Shown in pieces: positions 30,934-38,595 of a DNA stretch of 62,545 nt. The position numbers and the translations under genes were made by a program. The notes beneath the pieces were generated by a model, which ran no database searches, was not told the origin of the DNA, and saw nothing but the letters and a program-made list of their open reading frames with translations. The stretch's first letter is position 1. Every line of letters begins with the position of its first letter. Source of the DNA: Candidatus Sphingomonas excrementigallinarum (lineage in GTDB: Bacteria; Pseudomonadota; Alphaproteobacteria; Sphingomonadales; Sphingomonadaceae); contig DXIH01000031.1 of NCBI GenBank assembly GCA_019112965.1, forward strand, positions 1 through 62,545, read 5' to 3'.

Positions 30934-30990
30934 CTTGCTGGCAAGCGCCAATGTAGATCATATATTCATGATTGGCCGCTTGCCGGTAAG
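30934..30990. repeat. Imperfect inverted repeat upstream of efflux operon
   Basis: Arms CTTGCTGGCAAGCGCCAAT and ATTGGCCGCTTGCCGGTAAG pair over about 19 positions with two mismatches and a one-base bulge; the 18-base loop is AT-rich. It lies in the 352-base gap between the diguanylate cyclase and emrB-like genes, nearer to the former. No gene is seen in this gap. It may be an operator or an RNA hairpin; the sequence does not decide. Confidence 0.6.
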
Positions 30991-31202
30991 ACCCCTGGTC
31001 GAAAAGTACCAAATTTTCATCAAGGCCTGCGAAAAAGACGCTGACAGCCGGGAAAGCAGGTTCTGGGTGATCGGATATGTCTCCGCTGTGCGAACCGGAT
31101 GCGGACGGGCGGTGCATTGCGGGGGATGCTGCACGCCTCGCCACCCCCACGCACCCGAGTCGGCGGGTTGCGCGTTCAGCGCGACGGGACGAAAGGACAG
31201 GG

Positions 31203-32855
31203 ATGGCATCGCGGTTTCGGCAATTCTGGAGCGAGGAGGAATGGTCCTTCGCTCCCCATGAGCGGCCGACCATTCCCGGCTCGCCGGGCAATTTCGATCA
31301 CCCCAACCGGCGGCGCATCGCGTACGGCGTGATCGCGGTACTGATCGGGTTGACCGGCGGCCTCGGCAACGCACTGGTCCAGGTCAATACCGTGCAGTTG
31401 CAGGGCGCTTTGGGGCTCGATCCGACCGAGATCGCGTGGCTGCCCATCGTCTATGTGATGACCAACGCGTCGATCAACCTGCTGCTCATCAAGTTCCGCC
31501 AGCAATTCGGCCTCAGGCCCTTCGCGCTGCTGTTTTCCGGCCTCTACACGATCCTGGCCTTTGCCCATCTGTTCGTGCGCGATTTCGCCACCGCCATCGC
31601 GGTGCGCGGGGCCAGCGGCATGGCGGCGGCGGCGCTGTCGTCGCTGGGCCTTTATTACATGATGCAGGCGCTGCCGTCGAAATGGCGGTTGAAGGCGATC
31701 GTGCTGGGCATCGGCGTGCCGCAATGCGCCGCGCCGCTCGCGAGGCTCTTCTCGCCCGAGCTGCTCGCCATGTCGCAGTGGCGCACGCTGTACCTGTTCG
31801 AGTTCGGGCTGGCCGCGATCAGCCTGGCCGCGATCATCACGCTGCGCCTGCCGCCGACCCAGCGGCTCAAGGCATTCGAACCACTCGATTTCCTGACCTT
31901 CGCGCTTTACGCCCCCGCCATCGGCCTGTTCTGCGCGGTGCTGGGCCAGGGGCGGCTGGTCTGGTGGACGCAGGCCGCCTGGATCGGCTGGGCGCTGGTC
32001 ATCGCCATCCCGCTGCTGGCGCTGGCGCTGTGGATCGAGCATCACCGCGCCAATCCGCTGCTCAACACGCGCTGGCTGGGGTCGATCGACATCGTGCGCT
32101 TCGCCATCGTCACGCTGATGGCGCGCATCGTGTTTTCGGAGCAGAATTTCGGCGCGGTCGGGCTGTTGACCACGCTGGGCCAGAATAACGACCAGTTCGG
32201 CACGCTCTTCACCATCGCCTTCGTGGCGTCGGTCGCGGGCGTGATCGCCAGTGCGGTGACGCTGGACGTGACGCGGCTGACCCATCCGGTGATGTTCGCG
32301 ATCGGGCTGGTCGCCATCGCCGCCTATGCCGACAGCTTCTCGACCAATTTGACCCGCGCGCCCGAGCTGTACGCAACGCAGGCGGTGATCGCCTTCTCCA
32401 CCACCTTCTTCCTCGGCCCGTCGCTGCTGTTCGGCATGACCCGCGCGCTGCAACAGGGGGCCGGGCACGTCATCAGCTTCATCGCGCTGTTCGGGATGCT
32501 CAATTCGGTGGGCAGCCTGGGCGGCACCGCGCTGCTCGGCACCTATCAGGTAGTGCGCGAAAAGACGCACAGCGCCGCCATCGTCCAGAATATCGACCCG
32601 ACCGACCCGCAGGTGACGCAGCGGATCGCGGCGGGCGGCGCGCGCGTGTCGGGCGTGGTCGGCGACTCCACACTGGCGCGGGCCGAGGGTGCCGCCCTCC
32701 TGTCGCAGGCCGCCACGCGCGAGGCCAATATCCGCGCCTATAACGACGTCTTCCGCCTGGTCGCAGTGCTTGCGGCCGCCGTCACCCTTTTCCTCGCGCT
32801 GCTGACCTGGCGGCGTGCGCGCCGCGCCCGTGCGGCGGCCAAGGTGCAACCATGA
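31203..32855 (+). CDS. DHA2-type MFS multidrug exporter, EmrB-like
   Basis: A 550-residue, about 14-helix inner-membrane proton antiporter of the DHA2 branch. Helices begin after a 50-residue cytoplasmic tail; LDPTEIAWLPIVYVMTNASI and QALPSKWRLKAIVLGIG are the recognisable parts. It is the pump of a tripartite exporter, since the adaptor and outer-membrane channel genes follow with 4-base overlaps. AAAGGA precedes the chosen ATG; the frame extends upstream but only into low-quality sequence. Substrates (drugs, acids, detergents) are not predictable. No regulator gene is adjacent. Confidence 0.9.
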   Translation: MASRFRQFWSEEEWSFAPHERPTIPGSPGNFDHPNRRRIAYGVIAVLIGLTGGLGNALVQVNTVQLQGALGLDPTEIAWLPIVYVMTNASINLLLIKFRQQFGLRPFALLFSGLYTILAFAHLFVRDFATAIAVRGASGMAAAALSSLGLYYMMQALPSKWRLKAIVLGIGVPQCAAPLARLFSPELLAMSQWRTLYLFEFGLAAISLAAIITLRLPPTQRLKAFEPLDFLTFALYAPAIGLFCAVLGQGRLVWWTQAAWIGWALVIAIPLLALALWIEHHRANPLLNTRWLGSIDIVRFAIVTLMARIVFSEQNFGAVGLLTTLGQNNDQFGTLFTIAFVASVAGVIASAVTLDVTRLTHPVMFAIGLVAIAAYADSFSTNLTRAPELYATQAVIAFSTTFFLGPSLLFGMTRALQQGAGHVISFIALFGMLNSVGSLGGTALLGTYQVVREKTHSAAIVQNIDPTDPQVTQRIAAGGARVSGVVGDSTLARAEGAALLSQAATREANIRAYNDVFRLVAVLAAAVTLFLALLTWRRARRARAAAKVQP

Positions 32856-34024
32856 CCGACACGCGATCGCCCGTCTCGCCCACCCCGATGACCGAGGAAG
32901 CCGCCGCCGAAGCGGGCGTCCCGCCCCCTGCGCCCGCTCCCGTGCCGCCGCCCGCCGCCGCATCGGGCTGGCGACCGCCCTCGGGCGGGTGGCGGTCGCG
33001 CGCGCTGATCGCGCTGCTCGTCATCGGCGGCATCGCGGCGGTGCTGGCGGCGTGGCGCCTGCCGCCCTTTTCCAGCGACCTCCAGTCGACCGACAACGCC
33101 TATGTCCGTGGCCGGACGACGGTGATCGCGCCGCAGGTCAGCGGCTATGTCACCGCCGTGCTGGTCAAGGATTTCGAGACGGTGCGCGCCGGGCAGCCGC
33201 TGGTGAAGATCGACGACCGCATCTACCGCCAGCGCGTCGACCAGGCGAGCGCGCAGGTCGCGGCACAGGCGGCGACGCTTGCCAACAGCCGCCAGGCCCA
33301 GGCGTCTCGCACCGCCAGCCTCGCCGCGCAGGACGCCGCCGTCGCCAATGCCGAGGCGCAGCTGATGCGCGCGCAGGCCGACATGGCGCGGGTCAACGAC
33401 CTCGTGACCGACGGCTCGGTATCGTTGCGCGAACGCGACCAGACGCTGGCCGCGCTCCGCCAGGCCCAGGCGCAGCTGCGCCAGGCCAAGGCCGCGCGCG
33501 ACATCGCGCAACAGGATGTCCGCACCGTCGTGGTCGGGCGCGGCGGCCAGCAGGCGGGCGTGTCGGGCGCCGAGGCCGCGCGGCGGCTGGCGCAGATCGA
33601 CCTCGCCAACACGATCGTGCGCGCGCCAGAGCACGGCCGCCTGTCCGAGGTCGGGGTGCGGCTGGGCCAATATGTGACGGCGGGATCGCAGCTGATGTTC
33701 CTGGTGCCGCCCGAAACCTGGGTCATCGCCAATTTCAAGGAGGCGCAGACCGCGCGCATGGCGGTGGGACAGCCCGCCAGCTTTACCGTCGACGGCCTGG
33801 GCAATGCCCGGCTGAAGGGGCATGTCGAGCGGATCTCGCCCGCCGCCGGGTCCGAGTTCGCGGTGCTGAAGTCCGACAACGCCACCGGCAACTTCACCAA
33901 GGTGCCGCAGCGTATCGCGGTGCGTATCCGCGTCGACCCCGGCCAGCCCCTGGCCGCGCGCCTGCGCCCCGGCATGTCGGTGCAGGCCAGTGTCGACACG
34001 GCGGGCGGGCCGAAGGTGCGATGA
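32852..34024 (+). CDS. HlyD/EmrA-type membrane fusion protein
   Basis: A 390-residue periplasmic adaptor anchored by one helix (RALIALLVIGGIAAVLAAW, near residue 55) after a proline-rich cytoplasmic tail. The barrel-sandwich halves are STDNAYVRGRTTVIAPQVSG and IVRAPEHGRLSEVGVRLGQ, with a long coiled-coil hairpin between (residues ~130-245). Its ATG overlaps the pump gene stop (ATGA), and its own stop overlaps the next gene in the same way. It links the EmrB-like pump to the outer-membrane factor. Confidence 0.93.
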   Translation: MTDTRSPVSPTPMTEEAAAEAGVPPPAPAPVPPPAAASGWRPPSGGWRSRALIALLVIGGIAAVLAAWRLPPFSSDLQSTDNAYVRGRTTVIAPQVSGYVTAVLVKDFETVRAGQPLVKIDDRIYRQRVDQASAQVAAQAATLANSRQAQASRTASLAAQDAAVANAEAQLMRAQADMARVNDLVTDGSVSLRERDQTLAALRQAQAQLRQAKAARDIAQQDVRTVVVGRGGQQAGVSGAEAARRLAQIDLANTIVRAPEHGRLSEVGVRLGQYVTAGSQLMFLVPPETWVIANFKEAQTARMAVGQPASFTVDGLGNARLKGHVERISPAAGSEFAVLKSDNATGNFTKVPQRIAVRIRVDPGQPLAARLRPGMSVQASVDTAGGPKVR

Positions 34025-35409
34025 GACACGCCGCCCTCCCCCTCGCCGCCGCGCTGCTGCTCGCCGGGTGCATCGGCCCGCGTCCGGCCGCCCCCGCCGC
34101 CAGCGCCGTGGTGCCGCCGCCCGCCTGGCGTACCGCGCTGGGGCCGGGCAGCCCGATCGCGGCCGATTGGTGGCAGGCGTTCGGCGACGCGCAGCTGACC
34201 GCGCTCGTCACCCGGGCGCTGGCCGACAATCCCGATCTGGGCAGCGCGGCGGCGCGGATCGAGGAGGCGCGGGCGCAGGAACGACTGGCGCGTGCGCAAC
34301 TCTCGCCCAACGTCACGGCGGGCCTGCCGCTGACGGAAGGACGCACCGTCAGCGCTTTCGGCACCGGGCTCGACCAGCTCGGAGCAACGCCGCTGGTCCA
34401 GGCGAGCTATGACTTCGACCTGTTCGGGCGGCTGCGAAGCGCCCGCGCCGCCGCCCGCGCACAATTGCTGGCGACCGAGGCCGCGCGCGATACCGTGCGG
34501 CTCGCGCTCGCCGCCGGGGTGGCGAGCGGCTATGTGACTCTGCGCGCACTCGACCACCGGCTGCACATCGCCGAGGAGACGCTGGCCGCGCGCGCCGACG
34601 CGCTGCGCATCGCCCGGCGGCGGGCGACGACGGGCTATACCTCCAACCTCGAGCTGCGGCAGGCGGAGGGGGAGTATCGCGCGACCGAACAGCTGGTCGC
34701 CGCCGCCAGGCTGGCCGTCACGCGGCAGGAGAATGCGCTGAGCGTCCTGATCGGCGGCGCACCGGGGACGATCCCGCGCGGTCTGCCAATCGACCGACTG
34801 GTCCGCCCGGCCATTCCCGACGGCCTGCCCGCCGACCTGCTGCGCCGCCGCCCCGACCTCTATCAGGCCGAACAGGCACTGGTCGCCGCCGACCGCTCAC
34901 TCGACAGCGCGCGGGCCGCGATGCTGCCCAGCCTGGGCCTGACCGGCTCGGCGGGGGTGGCCTTTTCCAATGCGCTGAACAATCCGGTCACCCTCTTCTC
35001 GATCGGCGGCAGCGTGCTGGCCCCGATCTTCGACGCAGGCCGGTTGCGGGCGCAGGCCGATGCCAGCGCGGCGCGGCGCGACCAGGCGGCCTTCGCCTAT
35101 CGCAAGACTGCGCTGACCGCGTTCCGCGAGGTGGATGACAGCCTGGCCTCCGTCCGCCGCTCGGGCGAGCAGGCGGTGGCGCTGGCCGGACAGCGCGCGG
35201 CACAGGCCGATGCGCTTCGCATCGCCTCCAACCGCTACCGTGCGGGCTATTCCTCCTATCTCGAACAGCTGGATGCGCAGCGCGGGCTGCTGACCGCCGA
35301 ACTGGCGCTCGCCGAGGCGCAGGCCAGTCAGCTGACCGCCTATATCACCCTGTATCAGGCGATGGGCGGCGGCTGGTCGCCCGACGCCATCCAGGCGACG
35401 GCACGATAG
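34021..35409 (+). CDS. Outer-membrane efflux lipoprotein, NodT/OprM family
   Basis: A 462-residue TolC-like channel. The lipobox LLLAGC puts a lipidated Cys at ~17. Two repeats of the outer-membrane-factor fold are clear, the first with ADWWQAFGDAQLTALVTRAL, the second with PADLLRRRPDLYQAEQALVA and APIFDAGRLRAQADASAARR. It overlaps the adaptor gene by ATGA and ends the operon. It should form the trimeric exit duct for the pump. Confidence 0.94.
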   Translation: MRHAALPLAAALLLAGCIGPRPAAPAASAVVPPPAWRTALGPGSPIAADWWQAFGDAQLTALVTRALADNPDLGSAAARIEEARAQERLARAQLSPNVTAGLPLTEGRTVSAFGTGLDQLGATPLVQASYDFDLFGRLRSARAAARAQLLATEAARDTVRLALAAGVASGYVTLRALDHRLHIAEETLAARADALRIARRRATTGYTSNLELRQAEGEYRATEQLVAAARLAVTRQENALSVLIGGAPGTIPRGLPIDRLVRPAIPDGLPADLLRRRPDLYQAEQALVAADRSLDSARAAMLPSLGLTGSAGVAFSNALNNPVTLFSIGGSVLAPIFDAGRLRAQADASAARRDQAAFAYRKTALTAFREVDDSLASVRRSGEQAVALAGQRAAQADALRIASNRYRAGYSSYLEQLDAQRGLLTAELALAEAQASQLTAYITLYQAMGGGWSPDAIQATAR

Positions 35410-35540
35410 ATCGCGCATTCGGGGAGGGTCGCCGCAATCGCTTTCATGACCTGGAACGGTCGATGGAACACGGACACGGGGTTGCGCGCTGACGCCCCCG
35501 AACCGACACTGCCAACCGAGTGAACAATGGGAGATCCGCT

Positions 35541-35966
35541 ATGGGCGTGAATGTGATCTACAAGACCAAGGCGACGGCAACCGGCGGCCGCGACGGCGCG
35601 GCGCGGTCGGAAGACGGCTCGGTCGACGTCAAGCTGGTCGTCCCGAAGGAAATGGGCGGCCCGGGCGGCGACGGCGCCAACCCAGAGAAGCTGTTCGCGG
35701 CAGGCTATTCAGCCTGTTTCCTGGGCGCGATGAAGGCGGTTTCGGGCAAGGAAGGCGTGAAGGTGCCGCAGGACGCCACCGTCACCGCCGAGGTCGGCTT
35801 CGGCCCGCGTGAGGAAGGCGGCTATGGCATCACCGTCGACCTGCTGGTCAACCTGCCCGGTGTCGACCGCGCCGACGGCGAAAAGCTGATGCACGCCGCG
35901 CACCAGGTCTGCCCCTATTCCAACGCGACGCGGAACAATGTGGATGTCGGCCTGACCCTCGCCTGA
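35541..35966 (+). CDS. ohr: Organic hydroperoxide resistance protein Ohr
   Basis: A 141-residue Ohr/OsmC protein, the usual length. Ohr reduces organic peroxides with a pair of cysteines: C59 in [12 protein letters not shown] is the peroxidatic one and C124 in [13 protein letters not shown] the resolving one. The second motif is the Ohr rather than the OsmC type. GGGAGA precedes the ATG. No OhrR-type regulator is next to it, although a MarR-family gene lies further right (45570-46106). Confidence 0.95.
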   Translation: MGVNVIYKTKATATGGRDGAARSEDGSVDVKLVVPKEMGGPGGDGANPEKLFAAGYSACFLGAMKAVSGKEGVKVPQDATVTAEVGFGPREEGGYGITVDLLVNLPGVDRADGEKLMHAAHQVCPYSNATRNNVDVGLTLA

Positions 35967-35989
35967 GCCGTCCCGCTTCACACCAATCG

Positions 35990-36019
35990 AGGCCCTTCGT
36001 CCCCAGCGGCGGAGGGCCT
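35990..36019 (+). terminator. Hairpin after ohr
   Basis: AGGCCCTTCG pairs with CGGAGGGCCT with one mismatch and a loop of about ten bases, followed by TGCCGTTTTCC. It is a plausible but weak intrinsic terminator for ohr, 24 bases after its stop. Confidence 0.55.
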
Positions 36020-36042
36020 TGCCGTTTTCCAAGGACCCGATG

Positions 36043-36558
36043 ATGACGACCCGCCCCGCCGGAACCGAGAGCTTCGCGCTCAACCAGACGATGCTGCGCA
36101 TCCGCGACCCCAAGCCTTCGCTCGCCTTCTACCGGGATGTGCTGGGCATGACCCTGCTCCAGCAGCTGGATTTCGAGGAGATGCGCTTCTCGCTCTATTT
36201 CCTCGCCTATCTGGGCGAGGGTGAAACCATTCCGCAGGATCCCGCCGAGCGCGCCCGTTTCATCTTCGAACGCGAAACGACGTTGGAACTGACCCATAAT
36301 TGGGGGACCGAATCGGACCCCGATTTCAAGGGCTATCACGATGGCAACAGCGATCCACGCGGCTTCGGCCATATCGGGATCAGCGTCGCCGATGTCGCCG
36401 AAGCCTGTGCGCGATTCGAATCGCTCGGGGTGAATTTCAAGAAGCGTCCGCAGGACGGCAAGATGAAGGACATCGCCTTCATCACCGACCCCGACGGCTA
36501 TTGGATCGAGATCCTGTCCGCCAAGGGCATGACCGTCAGCCTTAACCCAGGTCAATAA
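36043..36558 (+). CDS. gloA: Lactoylglutathione lyase (glyoxalase I), zinc-type
   Basis: A 171-residue long-form glyoxalase I, which turns the methylglyoxal-glutathione adduct into S-lactoylglutathione. The opening ([20 protein letters not shown]) and [13 protein letters not shown] resemble the human and Pseudomonas enzymes. Metal ligands expected for this type are seen: Q15, the Glu in LELTHNWGT, the His in GFGHIGISV and the Glu in YWIEIL. The Gln ligand suggests the zinc rather than the nickel class. Two tandem ATGs exist; the second (36043) is better spaced from AAGGA. Confidence 0.95.
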   Translation: MTTRPAGTESFALNQTMLRIRDPKPSLAFYRDVLGMTLLQQLDFEEMRFSLYFLAYLGEGETIPQDPAERARFIFERETTLELTHNWGTESDPDFKGYHDGNSDPRGFGHIGISVADVAEACARFESLGVNFKKRPQDGKMKDIAFITDPDGYWIEILSAKGMTVSLNPGQ

Positions 36559-36635
36559 TTCAGGAAAAATCCTACGGCGTCGTGACAGTTTCGAAACGGG
36601 ATATTTACCGATTCTGCCCATTATGGGCACACACG

Positions 36636-36720
36636 CCGGAGGGATCGTAGCCAGCTCATATCCTCCGCCGCATCCGGCGAGTGCTCCCGCTCGCCAAGGG
36701 TTTTTGGAGGATATGCCGCT
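36636..36720 (+). promoter_or_regulatory. Structured leader that can hide the MCP ribosome-binding site
   Basis: CATATCCTCC (36657-36666) is the exact complement of GGAGGATATG (36706-36715), which contains the Shine-Dalgarno GGAGG of the MCP gene. Between them is an 8-bp hairpin with a CTCC loop (36676-36695), followed by AAGGG and five T. An upstream CGGAGG (36637-36642) can pair with the same CCTCCG (36662-36667), so the two folds exclude one another. Confidence 0.6.
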
Positions 36721-38190
36721 ATGTTGTCCTGGTTTGCCAAGACGGCACCCATTCGCCTGAAATTCGACGTGCTGACCGCCCTATACGGGGCGATCGGCGC
36801 GGTCGGACTGATAGCGACGATCGCCGCCCAGGGCAGTTTCTCCTTCTCGCTGCCCGTCATCGCGGCCGCGGTCGCCCTCGTGCTGTCGCTGGTCGCGATG
36901 CGGGTGGCCCGCAAGCTGATCTGCGACCCCTATGTCAGCAGCGTCGTGACGATGGAGCATCTCGCCGCCGGGGACGTCGATCGGGAAATCCTGTACAACG
37001 ATTATAAAGACTGCGTCGGCCGCATGGCCCGCGCGATGCACGTCTTTCGCCGCCACGCCGCCGACATCAAGAAGGCGGGCGAGGCCCAGCAGCTCGTTGT
37101 CACCTCGCTGGGGCGGGGCCTGAGCGAACTTGCCGACGGCAATCTGACCGATACGATCCATACGCCCTTCCCGGCCGACTATGAAAAGCTGCGCGTCGAC
37201 TTCAACCGCGCGATGGAATCCATGGGTCGCGCGATGAGCGCGGTTACGATCGCCACCCACGGCATCAATGCGGGCGCCAGCGACATCCGCCAGGCGTCGG
37301 ACGATTTGTCGCAGCGCACCGAGCAGCAGGCCGCCAGCCTGGAGGAAACCGCCGCCGCGATGGACGAGATCACCTCGACCGTGCGCCAGACCGCCGAGGG
37401 TGCGAACCGCGCCAACCGCGCCGTGGCCGATGCGCGGATCGAGGCGCAGCAATCGGGCGAGGTCGTCCGCCGCGCGGTCGACGCCATGGCCGGGATCGAA
37501 CGCGCGTCGAGCGAAATCTCCGAGATCATCAGCGTCATCGACGGCATCGCCTTCCAGACGAACCTGCTCGCACTCAATGCAGGCGTCGAAGCGGCGCGCG
37601 CCGGGGACGCGGGCAAGGGTTTTGCCGTGGTCGCCTCCGAAGTCCGCGCGCTCGCCCAGCGTTCGGCCGACGCGGCCAAGGACGTGAAGTCGCGAATCCT
37701 CGCCAGTTCCGAACAGGTCGAATCGGGTGTCGGCCTGGTCAGCGAGACCGGCAAGGCGCTGGAGCGGATCATCGGCCAGATCGGCGAAATCAGCACGCTG
37801 GTCGAAAACATCGCCAACTCCGCCGAGCGCCAGTCGACCGGGCTTCAGGAGGTCAACACGGCCGTGTCCGCGATGGACGGCGTGACCCAGCAGAATGCCG
37901 CGATGGTCGAACAGGCCACCGCCGCCGCCCGCTCGCTGGCGGTCGAGGCTGATGCCCTGGCCCGTGAAATCGCGCGCTTCCGGGTCGCGAATCAGCCGGG
38001 CCACGCCCCCGCCCCCGTCCAGCCGGTCCACCAGATGCAGCAGCGCGTCGCCGCCGCCGGCCGCCGAATCGCCCAGAGTGCGCGCCCTGCCCCCGCTCCC
38101 GCCGCCACCCCCATGCCGGTCCATGCGGCGCCCCAGGCGATGGGCAACGCCGCGCTGGCGGTCAGCGACGACGACTGGACCGAATTCTGA
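36721..38190 (+). CDS. Methyl-accepting chemotaxis protein without periplasmic sensor domain
   Basis: A 489-residue chemoreceptor. Two helices (residues ~18-37 and ~42-60) follow each other almost directly, so no ligand domain faces the periplasm. HAMP-like segments (~60-190) lead to the methylated coiled coil (RTEQQAASLEETAAAMDEIT) and the conserved hairpin tip (AFQTNLLALNAGVEAARAGD). The C-terminus DDDWTEF resembles the WxxF tether that binds CheR/CheB in other bacteria. Signals are probably cytoplasmic or membrane-energy related. First gene of the che cluster, with a structured leader (36636-36720). Confidence 0.93.
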   Translation: MLSWFAKTAPIRLKFDVLTALYGAIGAVGLIATIAAQGSFSFSLPVIAAAVALVLSLVAMRVARKLICDPYVSSVVTMEHLAAGDVDREILYNDYKDCVGRMARAMHVFRRHAADIKKAGEAQQLVVTSLGRGLSELADGNLTDTIHTPFPADYEKLRVDFNRAMESMGRAMSAVTIATHGINAGASDIRQASDDLSQRTEQQAASLEETAAAMDEITSTVRQTAEGANRANRAVADARIEAQQSGEVVRRAVDAMAGIERASSEISEIISVIDGIAFQTNLLALNAGVEAARAGDAGKGFAVVASEVRALAQRSADAAKDVKSRILASSEQVESGVGLVSETGKALERIIGQIGEISTLVENIANSAERQSTGLQEVNTAVSAMDGVTQQNAAMVEQATAAARSLAVEADALAREIARFRVANQPGHAPAPVQPVHQMQQRVAAAGRRIAQSARPAPAPAATPMPVHAAPQAMGNAALAVSDDDWTEF

Positions 38191-38207
38191 TCGCCCTTGC
38201 CCGGTGC

Positions 38208-38223
38208 GGTCGGGCACCCGACC
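38208..38223 (+). terminator. Hairpin after the MCP gene
   Basis: GGTCGGGCACCCGACC is a perfect palindrome that can form a 6-bp stem with a GCAC loop, 17 bases after the MCP stop. GGGTTCAAGGGTAAAAA follows rather than a T-run, so this is at best a partial terminator or processing site before the STAS gene. Confidence 0.4.
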
Positions 38224-38312
38224 GGGTTCAAGGGTAAAAATCGATTAACCCACGCTTTCTTAACGACCTTTGCGCCATGCTGCGCCCCGAAACCCGCGAC
38301 TGGAGTCTCGCC

Positions 38313-38582
38313 GTGACCGCTCTGTCCCTTGCCCCCGTGCTCGACACCGCCGCCGCCGTTCCGCTGCGTCAGGCGCTGCTCGACCTGATCGCGTCGGGTG
38401 ACCCGATCACGCTCGACGGGTCGCAGGTGGCCCAGGCGGGCCAAGCCTGCCTCCAGGTGCTGGCCAGCGCGCAGGCGATGGCCGCGTCGATCCCGACCGA
38501 TTTCGAACTGAACAGTCCATCCGAGCCGCTGGCTTCGATGATCGCGCTGGCGGGGCTCGACAGCCTCGTTGCCGCTGCCTGA
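38313..38582 (+). CDS. STAS-domain protein of the chemotaxis operon
   Basis: An 89-residue protein with the fold signature of STAS domains (anti-sigma-factor antagonist type): LAPVLDTAAAVPLRQALLDL, DGSQVAQAGQACLQVLASA. The usual phospho-acceptor Ser/Thr after the Asp appears as DGSQV. The GTG start has GGAG seven bases upstream; an ATG at 38277 would add 12 residues. Similar small STAS proteins stand before cheA in several alphaproteobacterial che operons; their role is unclear. Confidence 0.75.
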   Translation: MTALSLAPVLDTAAAVPLRQALLDLIASGDPITLDGSQVAQAGQACLQVLASAQAMAASIPTDFELNSPSEPLASMIALAGLDSLVAAA

Positions 38583-38595
38583 AAGGCCTGACCCG

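Noticed and set aside
30917..31291. Frames of 100-125 codons in the gap before the efflux operon
   Set aside because: No similarity to any family I know, no ribosome site, and one lies over the inverted repeat.
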